Of a stretch of DNA of 64,000 nucleotides, positions 7,531 to 15,947 are shown piece by piece. Source of the stretch: Pseudoflavonifractor sp. An184 (GTDB taxonomy: Bacteria > Bacillota > Clostridia > Oscillospirales > Oscillospiraceae); the NCBI RefSeq assembly GCF_002160305.1, contig NZ_NFKI01000001.1, positions 62,001-126,000 on the forward strand, read 5' to 3'. Below the pieces are notes generated by a model. That model ran no database searches. It was not told the DNA's origin and saw only the letters and a program-made list of their open reading frames with translations. Each line of letters opens with the position of its first letter. Within the stretch, counting starts at the first letter, position 1. A program made the position numbers and the translations under genes.

Positions 7531-9288
7531 ATGAAAACAAAACGGGAAAATCCCCTGAAAGTCCTCTTTTCCTTCTCTGGAGAGGCCAGGGGAAAAATGA
7601 CTGGCTCGGTGATCCTGGCCTTTATCGGAGAGATGTTCGGCATGGCCCCCTATTTTGTGGTGACCCTGCTGGCGAAGGAGCTGTATGAGGGCACTGCCAC
7701 GGTGGAACGGGCGGCGGTCATGGCGGTGACGGCGGCGGTGTGCATGTGCCTGCGGGCGTGGCTTACCGGCCTGTCCTCCATGCGCAGCCATACAGTTTCC
7801 TTCACCATCCTGAAGAACATCCGGTGCGCTCTGGCGGATAAAATGGCGAAGGTCCCCATGGGCGTCATGCTGGAGACCCCCTCCGGCACCTTCAAGACTT
7901 TGATGGTGGACAATGTGGGGCGGCTGGAGGACATCATCGCCCACATGGTGCCGGAGCTGCCCTCCAACCTGGCCGGGCCGGTTTTCAGCATCATCCTGGT
8001 GTTCGTTCTGGACTGGCGGATGGGGCTGGCCGCCTTCATTACCGTCCCCCTGAGCCTGGTGTTCGCCGTGTGCATGATGCGGGGGTACAAGGAGAAGATG
8101 GCCGTCTACCTGCGCTCGGGCAACGAGATGAATGCCGCCCTGGTGGAGTATGTGGGCGGCATCCAGGTCATCAAGGCATTCGGGCAGGGGAGCAAGAGCT
8201 TCGGGGAGTTCTCCCGGTCGGTCAACTTTTTCCACGACAGCACCCTGGCCTGGTGGCGGCAGAGCTGGTTTTGGATGGCGGGCTTCAAGGCGGTGCTCCC
8301 CTCCACTTTACTGGGCACGCTGCCCGTGGGAGCGTGGCTCTATATGCAGGGCACGCTGGAGCTGCCCCTGTTCCTGGCCTGCATCATCATCCCCTTCGGC
8401 TTTATGGCCGGGCTCATCAAATTCGGCTTTGCCCTGGGGCAGCTTTCCTACATGGCTCCCAACCTGGACCCCATTCAGGACTTCCTCGACACGCCGGAGC
8501 AGCGCCGGCCTGAAAAGCCGGTGAAGCTGGGAGAGCGTTCCTTCCGTTTTGACCGGGTGTGCTTCTCCTATGATGGGAAGAAAGAGGTCCTCCACGATGT
8601 GAGCTTTACCGCCCGCACTGGGCAGATCACCGCCATTGTGGGGCCCTCCGGCTCCGGAAAATCCACCATTGCCAAGCTGATGGCCGGCTTCTGGGACGCC
8701 ACAGGCGGGACGGTCTCCTTCGGCGGGCAGGACATCCAAAATATTCCCTTTGACCAGCTCATGGGGGAGATCAGCTATGTGGCCCAGGACAACTTCCTCT
8801 TTGACAGGTCCATCCGGGAGAATATCCGCATGGGCGACCCCGGCGCCACCGACGCGGAGGTGGAAGCCGCGGCCAGGGCCGCCAACTGCCATGACTTTAT
8901 CATGAATCTGGAGCAGGGGTACGATACCCTGGCCGGAGACGCCGGGGACCGGCTCTCCGGCGGAGAGCGCCAGCGCATCACCATCGCCCGGGCCATGCTC
9001 AAAAAGGCGTCCGTCATCATTCTGGACGAGGCAACCGCCTTCGCTGACCCCGAGAGCGAGGCGCAGATCCAACAGGCCATCTCCCGTCTGGTACGGGGCA
9101 AGACCCTGATCGTGGTGGCCCACCGGCTGAACACCATCCAGAACGCGGATCAAATTCTGGTGATCGACCAGGGGCGGCTTGCCGCCTGCGGCCGGCAGGA
9201 GGAGCTGCTTAACACCTGCCCCCTGTACCGGACTATGTGGGAGCAGTATCAAAGCACGGCGGCTTTTGCCGGAAAGGAGGTCAACTGA
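7531..9288 (+). CDS. Exporter-fold ABC transporter half, pair 2 subunit A
   Basis: 585 residues: membrane domain (about 20-300) then ATPase. Walker A GPSGSGKST is near 370, Q-loop VAQDNFLF, signature LSGGERQR near 474, Walker B VIILDEAT near 496, H-loop VAHRL near 530. The D-loop is AFAD, not SLD, as in the other A subunits. ATG 7531 follows GGAAAGGAAG. It stops at 9288 and the partner starts at 9289. It belongs to the operon beginning with the S component at 6903; a substrate of the siderophore or metal-chelate class is inferred only. Confidence 0.87.
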   Translation: MKTKRENPLKVLFSFSGEARGKMTGSVILAFIGEMFGMAPYFVVTLLAKELYEGTATVERAAVMAVTAAVCMCLRAWLTGLSSMRSHTVSFTILKNIRCALADKMAKVPMGVMLETPSGTFKTLMVDNVGRLEDIIAHMVPELPSNLAGPVFSIILVFVLDWRMGLAAFITVPLSLVFAVCMMRGYKEKMAVYLRSGNEMNAALVEYVGGIQVIKAFGQGSKSFGEFSRSVNFFHDSTLAWWRQSWFWMAGFKAVLPSTLLGTLPVGAWLYMQGTLELPLFLACIIIPFGFMAGLIKFGFALGQLSYMAPNLDPIQDFLDTPEQRRPEKPVKLGERSFRFDRVCFSYDGKKEVLHDVSFTARTGQITAIVGPSGSGKSTIAKLMAGFWDATGGTVSFGGQDIQNIPFDQLMGEISYVAQDNFLFDRSIRENIRMGDPGATDAEVEAAARAANCHDFIMNLEQGYDTLAGDAGDRLSGGERQRITIARAMLKKASVIILDEATAFADPESEAQIQQAISRLVRGKTLIVVAHRLNTIQNADQILVIDQGRLAACGRQEELLNTCPLYRTMWEQYQSTAAFAGKEVN

Positions 9289-11019
9289 ATGTTCCATACC
9301 ATCAAACGGATTCTGGATATTGCCGGAGACCAGAAAAAATACATCTATGCGGGCATTGTCTGCAACATCCTGAAAACCTTTTCCATGGCCATGATGCTCA
9401 TGGCGGTCTATGTGGTGATCTCCCATCTGGACAGCCTCACCGCCGAGGTGATCGGACAGGGCCTCGGCATCCTGATTGCCAGCGTGTTCGGCCGTTTCCT
9501 GTTCCAGTGGCTGGAGGACATCTCTATGAGCGCCAAGGGCTTCGACATCTTCCGGGACTACCGGCTGGCTATCGGTGAGAAGATGAAAAGCGCCCCCATG
9601 GGCTACTTCTCCGACCAGCGCCTGGGCACCATCCAGACCACTCTCACCTCCACGGTGGTGGAGCTGGAGCAGTATTCCATGCTGTTTATCACGGACATCA
9701 CCGGCGGCGTGTCCATGTCGGTCATCATTATTGTAATGATGCTGTTTTTCAGTCCCTGGTTCTCCCTGCTGTCCCTGGCGGGCCTGCTGGTGGGCCTCTA
9801 TGTGCTGGGAATGGTGCAGAAAGCCGCGGCAGAGCACACCCCCAAGGTGCAGGAGGCGCAGGAGGAGCTGGTCACCCAGTCGCTGGAGTACATCCGGGGC
9901 ATCGCGGTGCTGCGCTCCTTCTCCCAGACGGTGGGGCAGGACGGCGCGGTGTACCAGTCCTTCCGCCGGCGGCAGAAGGCGGCGCTGGATCAGGAGAAGG
10001 CGGCCCTGCCCGCCCTGCGGCTCTATATTCTGGTGTTCAAGCTCACCGGCTGCGCCCTCATGTTCCTGTCCACCTTCCTCTACCTGCAGGGGGCCATCTC
10101 CCTGACCTACTGCTTTTTGTTCCTGGTGGCGTCCTTTATCCTCTACTCCGAGATGGAGGTCATGGGGGACGGCTCCTTCCTGGACAAGAAGATCGCCACT
10201 GAGCTGGACCGGCTGGAGGCTGTGACCAACATCCCCTCCCTGGACCGGACGGACAAGGCCCTCGCTCCCGGCCGCTTCGACATTGAGCTGAAGGAGGTAT
10301 CCTTCTCCTATGGAGGAGGCCGGAAGGTCATCGACCATGTTTCTCTCAAAATCCCCCAGGGGACTACCTGCGCCGTGGTGGGACCGTCCGGCTCTGGAAA
10401 GACCACCTTATGCAGCCTGATCGCCCGTTTTTGGGATGTGCAGGAGGGGAGTGTCTGCGTGGGCGGCATGGATGTGAAGGACTGCACCGCCGACAGCCTG
10501 CTGAAAAACCTCTCCATGGTCTTCCAAAATGTGTATCTCTTCCACGACTCCATTGAGAACAACATCAAATTCGGCAATCCCAACGCCACTCACGGGCAGG
10601 TGGTGGAGGCGGCCAAGCGCGCACAGTGCCACGACTTTATCATGGCGCTGCCCGACGGCTATAATACGATGGTGGGAGAGGGCGGCTCCACCCTCTCCGG
10701 AGGCGAGAAGCAGCGGGTCTCCATTGCCCGCGCCATTCTGAAGGACGCCCCCATCGTCATTCTGGATGAGGCGACTTCCAGTGTGGACCCGGAGAACGAA
10801 CACCTGCTTTTGGCCGCCATCCGGGAGCTGACGGCGGGCAAAACACTCATTTCCATCGCCCACCGGCTTTCAACCGTCCGGGACGCGGATCAGATCGTGG
10901 TGGTGGACCAGGGACGGATCGTTCAGCAGGGGACTCACGATGCGCTGATGGCGCAGGACGGCCTCTACCGCCGGTTTGTTCAGGTCCGGGAGCAGGCCGA
11001 GGGCTGGCGGCTGGAATGA
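9289..11019 (+). CDS. Exporter-fold ABC transporter half, pair 2 subunit B
   Basis: 576 residues; ATG 9289 directly follows the TGA of subunit A, and the ribosome-binding site GGAAAGGAGG lies inside that gene. Walker A GPSGSGKTT is near 364, signature LSGGEKQR near 468, Walker B IVILDEAT near 490, canonical D-loop SSVD, H-loop IAHRL near 524. It shares its ending (REQAEGWRLE) almost exactly with pair 3 subunit B at 18791 (REQAEGWRLA), which supports duplication between the pairs. Confidence 0.87.
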   Translation: MFHTIKRILDIAGDQKKYIYAGIVCNILKTFSMAMMLMAVYVVISHLDSLTAEVIGQGLGILIASVFGRFLFQWLEDISMSAKGFDIFRDYRLAIGEKMKSAPMGYFSDQRLGTIQTTLTSTVVELEQYSMLFITDITGGVSMSVIIIVMMLFFSPWFSLLSLAGLLVGLYVLGMVQKAAAEHTPKVQEAQEELVTQSLEYIRGIAVLRSFSQTVGQDGAVYQSFRRRQKAALDQEKAALPALRLYILVFKLTGCALMFLSTFLYLQGAISLTYCFLFLVASFILYSEMEVMGDGSFLDKKIATELDRLEAVTNIPSLDRTDKALAPGRFDIELKEVSFSYGGGRKVIDHVSLKIPQGTTCAVVGPSGSGKTTLCSLIARFWDVQEGSVCVGGMDVKDCTADSLLKNLSMVFQNVYLFHDSIENNIKFGNPNATHGQVVEAAKRAQCHDFIMALPDGYNTMVGEGGSTLSGGEKQRVSIARAILKDAPIVILDEATSSVDPENEHLLLAAIRELTAGKTLISIAHRLSTVRDADQIVVVDQGRIVQQGTHDALMAQDGLYRRFVQVREQAEGWRLE

Positions 11020-11049
11020 CAGCCCCTGCCGCTCCGTGTGGCACACAGA

Positions 11050-11087
11050 AAAGGAGGACGCCGGAACTGTGCCGGCGGCCCCCCTTT
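11050..11087. terminator. Bidirectional hairpin between convergent remnants
   Basis: An imperfect stem of about 15 bp, AAAGGAGGACGCCGG against CCGGCGGCCCCCCTTT, around the loop AACTGTG. It lies just after ABC pair 2 (plus strand) and just after the AraC remnant (minus strand), so it could serve both directions. The arms resemble the regulator-cassette hairpins. Confidence 0.6.
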
Positions 11088-11143
11088 GATGAAGCGGCTG
11101 TCTTTCTTTCTGCCTCCTGTCTTTTTCGGTCCGGCATATTCTC

Positions 11144-11380
11144 TCACTCTGCTTCCCGTGGGTGGGAAAACGCCCGGAACGCTGCCGGACTCTGCCCGGT
11201 GTTGCGGCGAAAGAGCTGCGCGAAACGGCTGGGATTCTGATAGCCCACAATTTGAGCGATCTGGCCCACGGGCAGGTCGGTATTTGCCAGCAGCCGCTCC
11301 GCACGCTCCATCCGCTGCCCCTGAATATACTGAGTGATGGTGCAGCCGTATCGGGCGTGAAAGGCATCCTTCTCTTTGAG
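11144..11380 (-). pseudogene. AraC-family regulator remnant, C-terminal DNA-binding domain only
   Basis: On the minus strand, the last 78 residues of an AraC/XylS regulator can be read: FHARYGCTITQYI, then two helix-turn-helix units including LPVGQIAQIVGYQNPSRF and LFRRNTGQSPAAFR. The N-terminal ligand domain and start are missing. Homology stops at about 11380, and 13 bp further on begins an ABC ATPase fragment on the opposite strand, so a deletion or inversion joined the two broken genes. Confidence 0.8.
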
Positions 11381-11392
11381 TGGAAGCACCTG

Positions 11393-12208
11393 ATGGTCTC
11401 CAAAAGGAACATTGAGAATCTGATTCAGGAGCCGGAGGAGACCGGAGAGGACGCACCCTTTGCCCCAGAGCGGCACGACATCACCTTCCGGGATGTGTCG
11501 TTCTCCTATGTACCGGGAGAGCCGGTCCTGAAGAGGGTGTCCTTCACCGTCCCGGAGGGAAAACTCACCGCCATCGTGGGGGACTCCGGCTCGGGCAAAT
11601 CCACGATTTTGAATCTGATCGCCAAATTCTATGAGCCGCAGAGCGGGACCATCACCATCGGCGATCGATCCATCCAGACTGTCTCCGCAGAGCGGGTGCT
11701 GGCACAGCTCTCTATGGTGGACCAGCAGGTGTTCCTCTTTGACGATACCGTGCGGGAGAACATCCGCCACGCCCGGCCCACGGCCACTGACCGGGAGGTG
11801 GAGGCAGCCTGCAGGGACGCCGGATGTGACGGCTTTGTGGAGAAACTGGAAAAGAGCTATGACACCGGGATTGGAGAAAACGGCAGCCTGCTCTCCGGAG
11901 GAGAGCGACAGCGGCTTTCTATTGCCCGGGCCATTCTGAAAAACAGTCCCATCCTATTGCTGGACGAGGCTACCGCATCCCTGGACATCGAGAACGAGCT
12001 GGCGGTCAAGCAGGCCATCGCCAATCTGCTCAAGGAGAAAAAGACCGTGGTGATGATCGCCCATACCTTGTCCATCGTCAAGAACGCGAATCAGATCCTG
12101 GTAGTGGCGGACGGAACGATCAAGGAGTCCGGCACCCACGAGGAGCTGCTGGCCGAGAACGGAAAATATGCGGCCATGTGGAACGCAGAACAGAAAATCA
12201 CTGTATAG
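11393..12208 (+). pseudogene. ABC transporter ATPase-domain remnant
   Basis: About 271 residues corresponding to the C-terminal half of an exporter-fold ABC protein: linker (SKRNIENLIQEPEE), Walker A GDSGSGKST, signature LSGGERQR, Walker B ILLLDEAT, D-loop ASLD and H-loop IAHTL. The whole membrane domain is missing. An in-frame ATG exists at 11393 but without a good ribosome-binding site. The canonical D-loop marks it as a B-type subunit. It runs up to the DtxR-like gene at 12225, as the intact B subunit does at 20539, so it is the remains of another ABC pair that ended in a regulator cassette. A soluble ATPase cannot be fully excluded. Confidence 0.8.
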
Positions 12209-12224
12209 AGAAGAGGTCGCGCCT

Positions 12225-12596
12225 ATGAAAAAACTCCATGCGTCGGGCGAAGACTACCTGGAGGCCATTCTGGTGCTCCAAAAGCAGAAAGGCATGGTGC
12301 GCTCCGTGGATATGGCCCGGCACATGGGGGTGTCCAAGCCCAGCGTGTGTCATGCAGTGGCCACTTTGAAAAATGGTGGGTTCCTCACCATGGATGATGG
12401 CTTTTTCTTGCATTTGACCAATATTGGACGGGAAGTGGCAGAGCAGATCTATGAAAAGCACCGCTTTTTCACGGAGCGCCTGATTGCCGCCGGCGTGGAT
12501 TCGGAAATCGCTGAGGCAGACGCCTGCAGGATCGAGCACGTCATCAGCGAGGAGAGTTTCCGACGACTAAAGGCAGTTGCGGAAGCAGAGTCATGA
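12225..12596 (+). CDS. Short DtxR/MntR-like metalloregulator, copy 2
   Basis: 123 residues; ATG 12225 with AAGAGG 8 nt upstream. Winged helix about 15-65, dimerisation helices to the end. Residues that align with metal ligands of DtxR are D10 (Met10 in DtxR, Asp8 in MntR), H79, C101, E104 and H105; the motif ACRIEHVIS closely matches the DtxR sequence around Cys102-Glu105-His106. The site is thus a hybrid of an MntR-type Asp and a DtxR-type Cys. No SH3-like domain. It follows the ABC remnant and precedes a hairpin and a winged-helix gene. Confidence 0.85.
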   Translation: MKKLHASGEDYLEAILVLQKQKGMVRSVDMARHMGVSKPSVCHAVATLKNGGFLTMDDGFFLHLTNIGREVAEQIYEKHRFFTERLIAAGVDSEIAEADACRIEHVISEESFRRLKAVAEAES

Positions 12597-12601
12597 GTAC
12601 A

Positions 12602-12641
12602 GCAAAAGGAGGGGGCCGTCCACACGGCCCTCTCCTTTTGC
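12602..12641 (+). promoter_or_regulatory. Conserved cassette hairpin, copy 2
   Basis: 18-bp stem: 12602-12619 pairs with 12624-12641, loop CCAC. The only change from copy 1 inside the stem (C to T in the 3' arm) gives a G-U pair, so pairing is kept at the RNA level. It lies 5 bp after the DtxR-like stop and 17 bp before the GTG of the winged-helix gene. Confidence 0.75.
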
Positions 12642-12658
12642 CATTGGGAGGGAATACA

Positions 12659-13114
12659 GTGAACGAAATCATCGTCATCCGGGTCGCAGACCCAGACGGC
12701 AGTTTGTTTCAGACAATCGTGGATGCGCTGAATGACAAGCGGTCAGAGATAATTCATGTCACCGCCCCGTTCTCCGCCGTGCTGCGCATTGGAGAACTGG
12801 AGATCAATCATGAGCACCGCAGGGTGCTAATGGCCGGCAGGGAAGTGCGGCTCAACCATGGCGAGTATGCCATTCTTTCCTGTATGGCCAAAAGGCCAGG
12901 TCGGATTTACACAAAAGAACAACTCTATGCTGCGGCGTGGGACGAGACCTATCCCTATGGTTCCAGTGCTGTAGAAAACACCATTTACCGGCTGCGGAAA
13001 AAACTGGAACCAGATCCGAGGAATCCAGTTTATATTAAGACAGTAATCAGAGCCGGGTATAAAATAGAAATTCCTGAGAAGCCCGGGCAGCAGGGAGATG
13101 ACTGCACACAATAA
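12659..13114 (+). CDS. PhoB-type winged-helix protein without receiver, copy 2
   Basis: 151 residues; GTG 12659 follows TTGGGAGGG. The conserved N-terminal segment begins VNEIIVIRVADPDGS and leads into an OmpR/PhoB winged helix (HGEYAILS, SSAVENTIYRLRKKLE, YIKTVIRAGYK). It is the most divergent of the four cassette copies (TKEQLYAAAWDETYPYG) and carries a tail of about 15 residues. A terminator and a new operator follow, so the cassette ends its transcription unit. Confidence 0.85.
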   Translation: MNEIIVIRVADPDGSLFQTIVDALNDKRSEIIHVTAPFSAVLRIGELEINHEHRRVLMAGREVRLNHGEYAILSCMAKRPGRIYTKEQLYAAAWDETYPYGSSAVENTIYRLRKKLEPDPRNPVYIKTVIRAGYKIEIPEKPGQQGDDCTQ

Positions 13115-13174
13115 TTCTGACCAATCAGAGCAAAGTCGGCCAAACAGGGCAGACAAGCAGACACTCAACCGATA

Positions 13175-13215
13175 AAATAGGACGATGTGAGGAGGCCGGG
13201 AGGCGTCCTATTTTT
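13175..13215 (+). terminator. Intrinsic terminator after cassette 2
   Basis: 10-bp stem AAATAGGACG (13175-13184) with CGTCCTATTT (13204-13213) and a run of five T. It separates cassette 2 from the ECF operon. Confidence 0.8.
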
Positions 13216-13225
13216 CAACACACGG

Positions 13226-13241
13226 GTTAGCAACATCTAAC
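13226..13241 (+). promoter_or_regulatory. GTTAG-N6-CTAAC operator, site D
   Basis: GTTAG CAACAT CTAAC, a perfect half-site pair with 6-bp spacing, 17 bp before the ATG of the ECF S component and directly before its AAAAGGAGAG ribosome-binding site. Confidence 0.65.
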
Positions 13242-13258
13242 TAAAAGGAGAGCGCGTT

Positions 13259-13864
13259 ATGTCTGAACCAATTAAACGGCGCGGAATGAGCGGCAAGGAT
13301 GTCATTACCGTGGGGATTTTCTCCGCCATTTACTTCGTCATTAACTTCGTCTTCATGCTCCTGGGCGGGCTGCATCCGCTGCTGTGGATCTTGATGCCCG
13401 GCTTCATCGCCCTGTTCACCGGCATCCCGTATCTCATGATGTGCGCCAAGGTACAAAAGGTAGGCTCTGTCCTCCTGATGGGCCTCATCACCGGCCTCAT
13501 CTACTATGTCACCGGACAGTTTACCGTGGTGATTCTGGTTTCCTTTGTCATCGCTTGCGGCTTGGCGGAACTCACCCGGGGCCTCACCCATTACCGGAGC
13601 ATGGCCGGAAATCTGGTATCTTTTGTGCTGTTCTCGGTGGGCATGGTGGGTTCTCCACTTCCTATCTGGCTCATGCGGGATGAGTTCCTGCAGCAGATCA
13701 CGGAGCAGGGGATGCCGGCGGACTATGTAAATACCCTGGCAGCCCTTTCCTCCAACGTCATGCTGGTGGTGCTGTTCCTAGCTCCCATCGTGGGCGCCAT
13801 CATCGGAGGATTCATTGCCAGGGCCATGTTCCGCAAGCACTTTGAGAAAGCCGGCCTGGTGTGA
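13259..13864 (+). CDS. MptD-type ECF transporter S component 2
   Basis: 201 residues, about six membrane helices, with KRRGMSGKDVITVGIFSAIY at the start, typical of the MptD (Trep_Strep) family of putative ECF substrate-specificity subunits. ATG 13259 follows AAAAGGAGAG. The stop is 1 bp before the T subunit start, and fused A1A2 ATPases follow, so this is a complete group I ECF importer. ECF S proteins bind vitamins or metal ions; the ligand here is unknown, and the metalloregulator setting suggests a metal or metal complex. Confidence 0.8.
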   Translation: MSEPIKRRGMSGKDVITVGIFSAIYFVINFVFMLLGGLHPLLWILMPGFIALFTGIPYLMMCAKVQKVGSVLLMGLITGLIYYVTGQFTVVILVSFVIACGLAELTRGLTHYRSMAGNLVSFVLFSVGMVGSPLPIWLMRDEFLQQITEQGMPADYVNTLAALSSNVMLVVLFLAPIVGAIIGGFIARAMFRKHFEKAGLV

Positions 13865-13865
13865 G

Positions 13866-14537
13866 ATGGAAACGGAGCAGCGCATATTTGACCCGCGGGC
13901 GGGATTGTGGCTGCTGATCGGCGCTAATGTCATCGCTTTCCGTCCCCACGCCTTTTGGCTGGAACTGGCTTTGATCGGGCTGCTTTTGGCGCTGATGCTC
14001 GTCCACAGAAGATTTGTAATGGCCATAAAATGGGCGGTGGGATACTGCGCGCTGGTGGTCTTCCAGCAATTCATCCTGCCGGTGTCCCCCATGATCATCG
14101 CCACCAGCTTCACCATCTTCGCCACCTACACCCGCCGGATGTTCCCATGCCTGATGACGGGGGCATTGATGCTGACCTGCACCCCGCTGCGATATCTGAT
14201 CGTAGCCCTGCGGCAGTTACATATCCCTCAGAAGCTGATTGTGGCCATTTCTGTGACGCTGCGGTATTTCCCCGCCATCCGGGAGGAGGTGGGCTACATC
14301 CGGGACGCCATGAAGTTGCGGAACATCCGGGGCCTTGACCGCCTGGAGTGTACGGTGATGCCTCTCATGGTATCCGCCACGGAGACGGCGGAAGAGTTAT
14401 CCGCTGCGGCTGTGACCCGCGGGATCGAAAACCCGGCCCGCAAAACCAGCGCTGTATCCCTGCGGATTTCCCCTCTGGACTTTTTGGGGATGCTGGCAGG
14501 TCTGGCCTTGCTGGTGATCTCATTTGTGGTACAATAA
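13866..14537 (+). CDS. ecfT: ECF transporter T component
   Basis: 223 residues with N-terminal membrane helices and a cytoplasmic C-terminal part carrying two coupling-helix motifs, LRNIRGL near residue 155 and AAVTRGIEN near 183, equivalent to the Ala-Arg-Gly motifs that dock on the ATPases. ATG 13866 lies 1 bp after the S-component stop, implying translational coupling. It links the S component at 13259 with the ATPase at 14552. Confidence 0.82.
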   Translation: METEQRIFDPRAGLWLLIGANVIAFRPHAFWLELALIGLLLALMLVHRRFVMAIKWAVGYCALVVFQQFILPVSPMIIATSFTIFATYTRRMFPCLMTGALMLTCTPLRYLIVALRQLHIPQKLIVAISVTLRYFPAIREEVGYIRDAMKLRNIRGLDRLECTVMPLMVSATETAEELSAAAVTRGIENPARKTSAVSLRISPLDFLGMLAGLALLVISFVVQ

Positions 14538-14551
14538 GGGAGGCAATGACA

Positions 14552-15934
14552 ATGATAAGCATTGACAATGTTTCCTTCGGCTATGGGGAAGCGCAGGAGA
14601 CGCTCTCCCAGGTCAGCGCCGCCATCGCGCCGGGGGAGTGCGTCCTGCTGTGCGGGGCCTCCGGCTGCGGCAAGACTACGGTGACAAAGCTGATCAACGG
14701 CCTGATCCCGTCCTTTACCCCCGGCTGCCGCCTGGAAGGGCGGGTAGAGGTGGACGGACTTGACCCGGGAACGACACCCATGTACGAGTTGGCTCGGAAA
14801 GTCGGCTCCGTATTCCAGAACCCCAAATCCCAGTTCTTCAATCTGGACACGGACAGTGAACTGGCCTTCGGTCTGGAAAATGAGGGCCGGCCGCCGGAGG
14901 AGATCCGAAGGCGGGTGGCGGATACGGTGGAGGCCCTGCACCTTCAGGAATTGCAGAGGCGGAGCATCTTCTCCCTGTCCGGCGGGCAGAAGCAGTTGCT
15001 GGCCTTCGGCTCGGTCTATGCCATGGGCCCGGAGGTTTTTGTGCTGGACGAGCCCACGGCCAATTTGGACCAGGACGCCATCGCTCGGCTCCACGACCAG
15101 ATCGCCTGTTTGAAACATCAGGGCCGCACGGTGGTGATTGCGGAGCATCGGCTGTATTTCCTTACAGATCTGATCGACCGGGCGCTCTATCTGCGGGACG
15201 GGGTGCTGGAGCGCACCTTCAACTGGGAGCAGTTCTGCGGCCTGACGGAACAAGAACGGGAGGAACTGGGGCTTCGGACCCTGACGCCGGCGGCCTGTAC
15301 CCTGCCTGCTGTGGCGCCAGCGGGCACGAAAGAAGGTTTGTCCGTAGAGGGATTGACCTGTGCCTATCGGAAAGAACCTGCTGTGTTTCAAGGCCTGTCC
15401 TTTTCAGCCCGCCCGGGGGAAGTGGTGTCCATTACCGGGCCCAACGGCGTGGGTAAGACCACCCTCTCTCGGTGCCTGTGCGGTCTGATCCGTGAACAGG
15501 CCGGGCAGATCAGACTGGATGGCAGGCCTCTGAACCGGAAGGAGCGGCAGAAGGCGGCGTTCTGCGTCATGCAGGATGTGAACCATCAGCTCTTCTCCGA
15601 CAGCGTGTGGGGCGAGTGCCGGATGTCCGCACCGGATGCGCCAGACTCAACAGTGGAAGGGGTGCTGGACAGTCTCCATTTGCTGCCCTTCCGGGAGCGC
15701 CACCCCATGTCCCTGTCCGGCGGGCAGAAGCAGCGGCTGGCGGTGGCCACGGCGCTGCTGTCGGAGAAACCGATCTTGATTTTTGATGAACCCACCAGCG
15801 GCCTGGACTATGCCCGCATGGTGGAAGTGTCCGGGGTGATCCGAAACCTGGCCCGGCAGGGGCGGATCGTGCTGGTGGTCACCCACGACCAGGAGTTTTT
15901 GCAGCGCGCCTGCGACCGGGTGCTGCGGCTCTGA
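14552..15934 (+). CDS. Fused ECF ATPase with two ABC domains (A1-A2)
   Basis: 460 residues with two complete ATPase domains: Walker A GASGCGKTT near 38 with signature LSGGQKQ near 142 and FVLDEPTANLD; then Walker A GPNGVGKTT near 295 with signature LSGGQKQR near 387 and LIFDEPTSGLD. ATG 14552 is preferred to ATG 14546 because AAGGGAGG lies 8 nt before it. Most ECF systems use separate EcfA1 and EcfA2; a single fused chain is a known variant. It energises the S and T subunits just upstream. Confidence 0.88.
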   Translation: MISIDNVSFGYGEAQETLSQVSAAIAPGECVLLCGASGCGKTTVTKLINGLIPSFTPGCRLEGRVEVDGLDPGTTPMYELARKVGSVFQNPKSQFFNLDTDSELAFGLENEGRPPEEIRRRVADTVEALHLQELQRRSIFSLSGGQKQLLAFGSVYAMGPEVFVLDEPTANLDQDAIARLHDQIACLKHQGRTVVIAEHRLYFLTDLIDRALYLRDGVLERTFNWEQFCGLTEQEREELGLRTLTPAACTLPAVAPAGTKEGLSVEGLTCAYRKEPAVFQGLSFSARPGEVVSITGPNGVGKTTLSRCLCGLIREQAGQIRLDGRPLNRKERQKAAFCVMQDVNHQLFSDSVWGECRMSAPDAPDSTVEGVLDSLHLLPFRERHPMSLSGGQKQRLAVATALLSEKPILIFDEPTSGLDYARMVEVSGVIRNLARQGRIVLVVTHDQEFLQRACDRVLRL

Positions 15935-15947
15935 GAGGAGGAGAACC

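Noticed and set aside
8308-10338. A 676-codon open frame on the minus strand across ABC pair 2
   Set aside because: It mirrors the codon bias of the plus-strand ABC genes (rich in Gln, Gly, His, Asp), has no ribosome-binding site or family motif, and the plus strand carries complete Walker and signature motifs there. Similar shadows at 4713-5660, 16975-18405 and 41376-42617 were dropped for the same reason.
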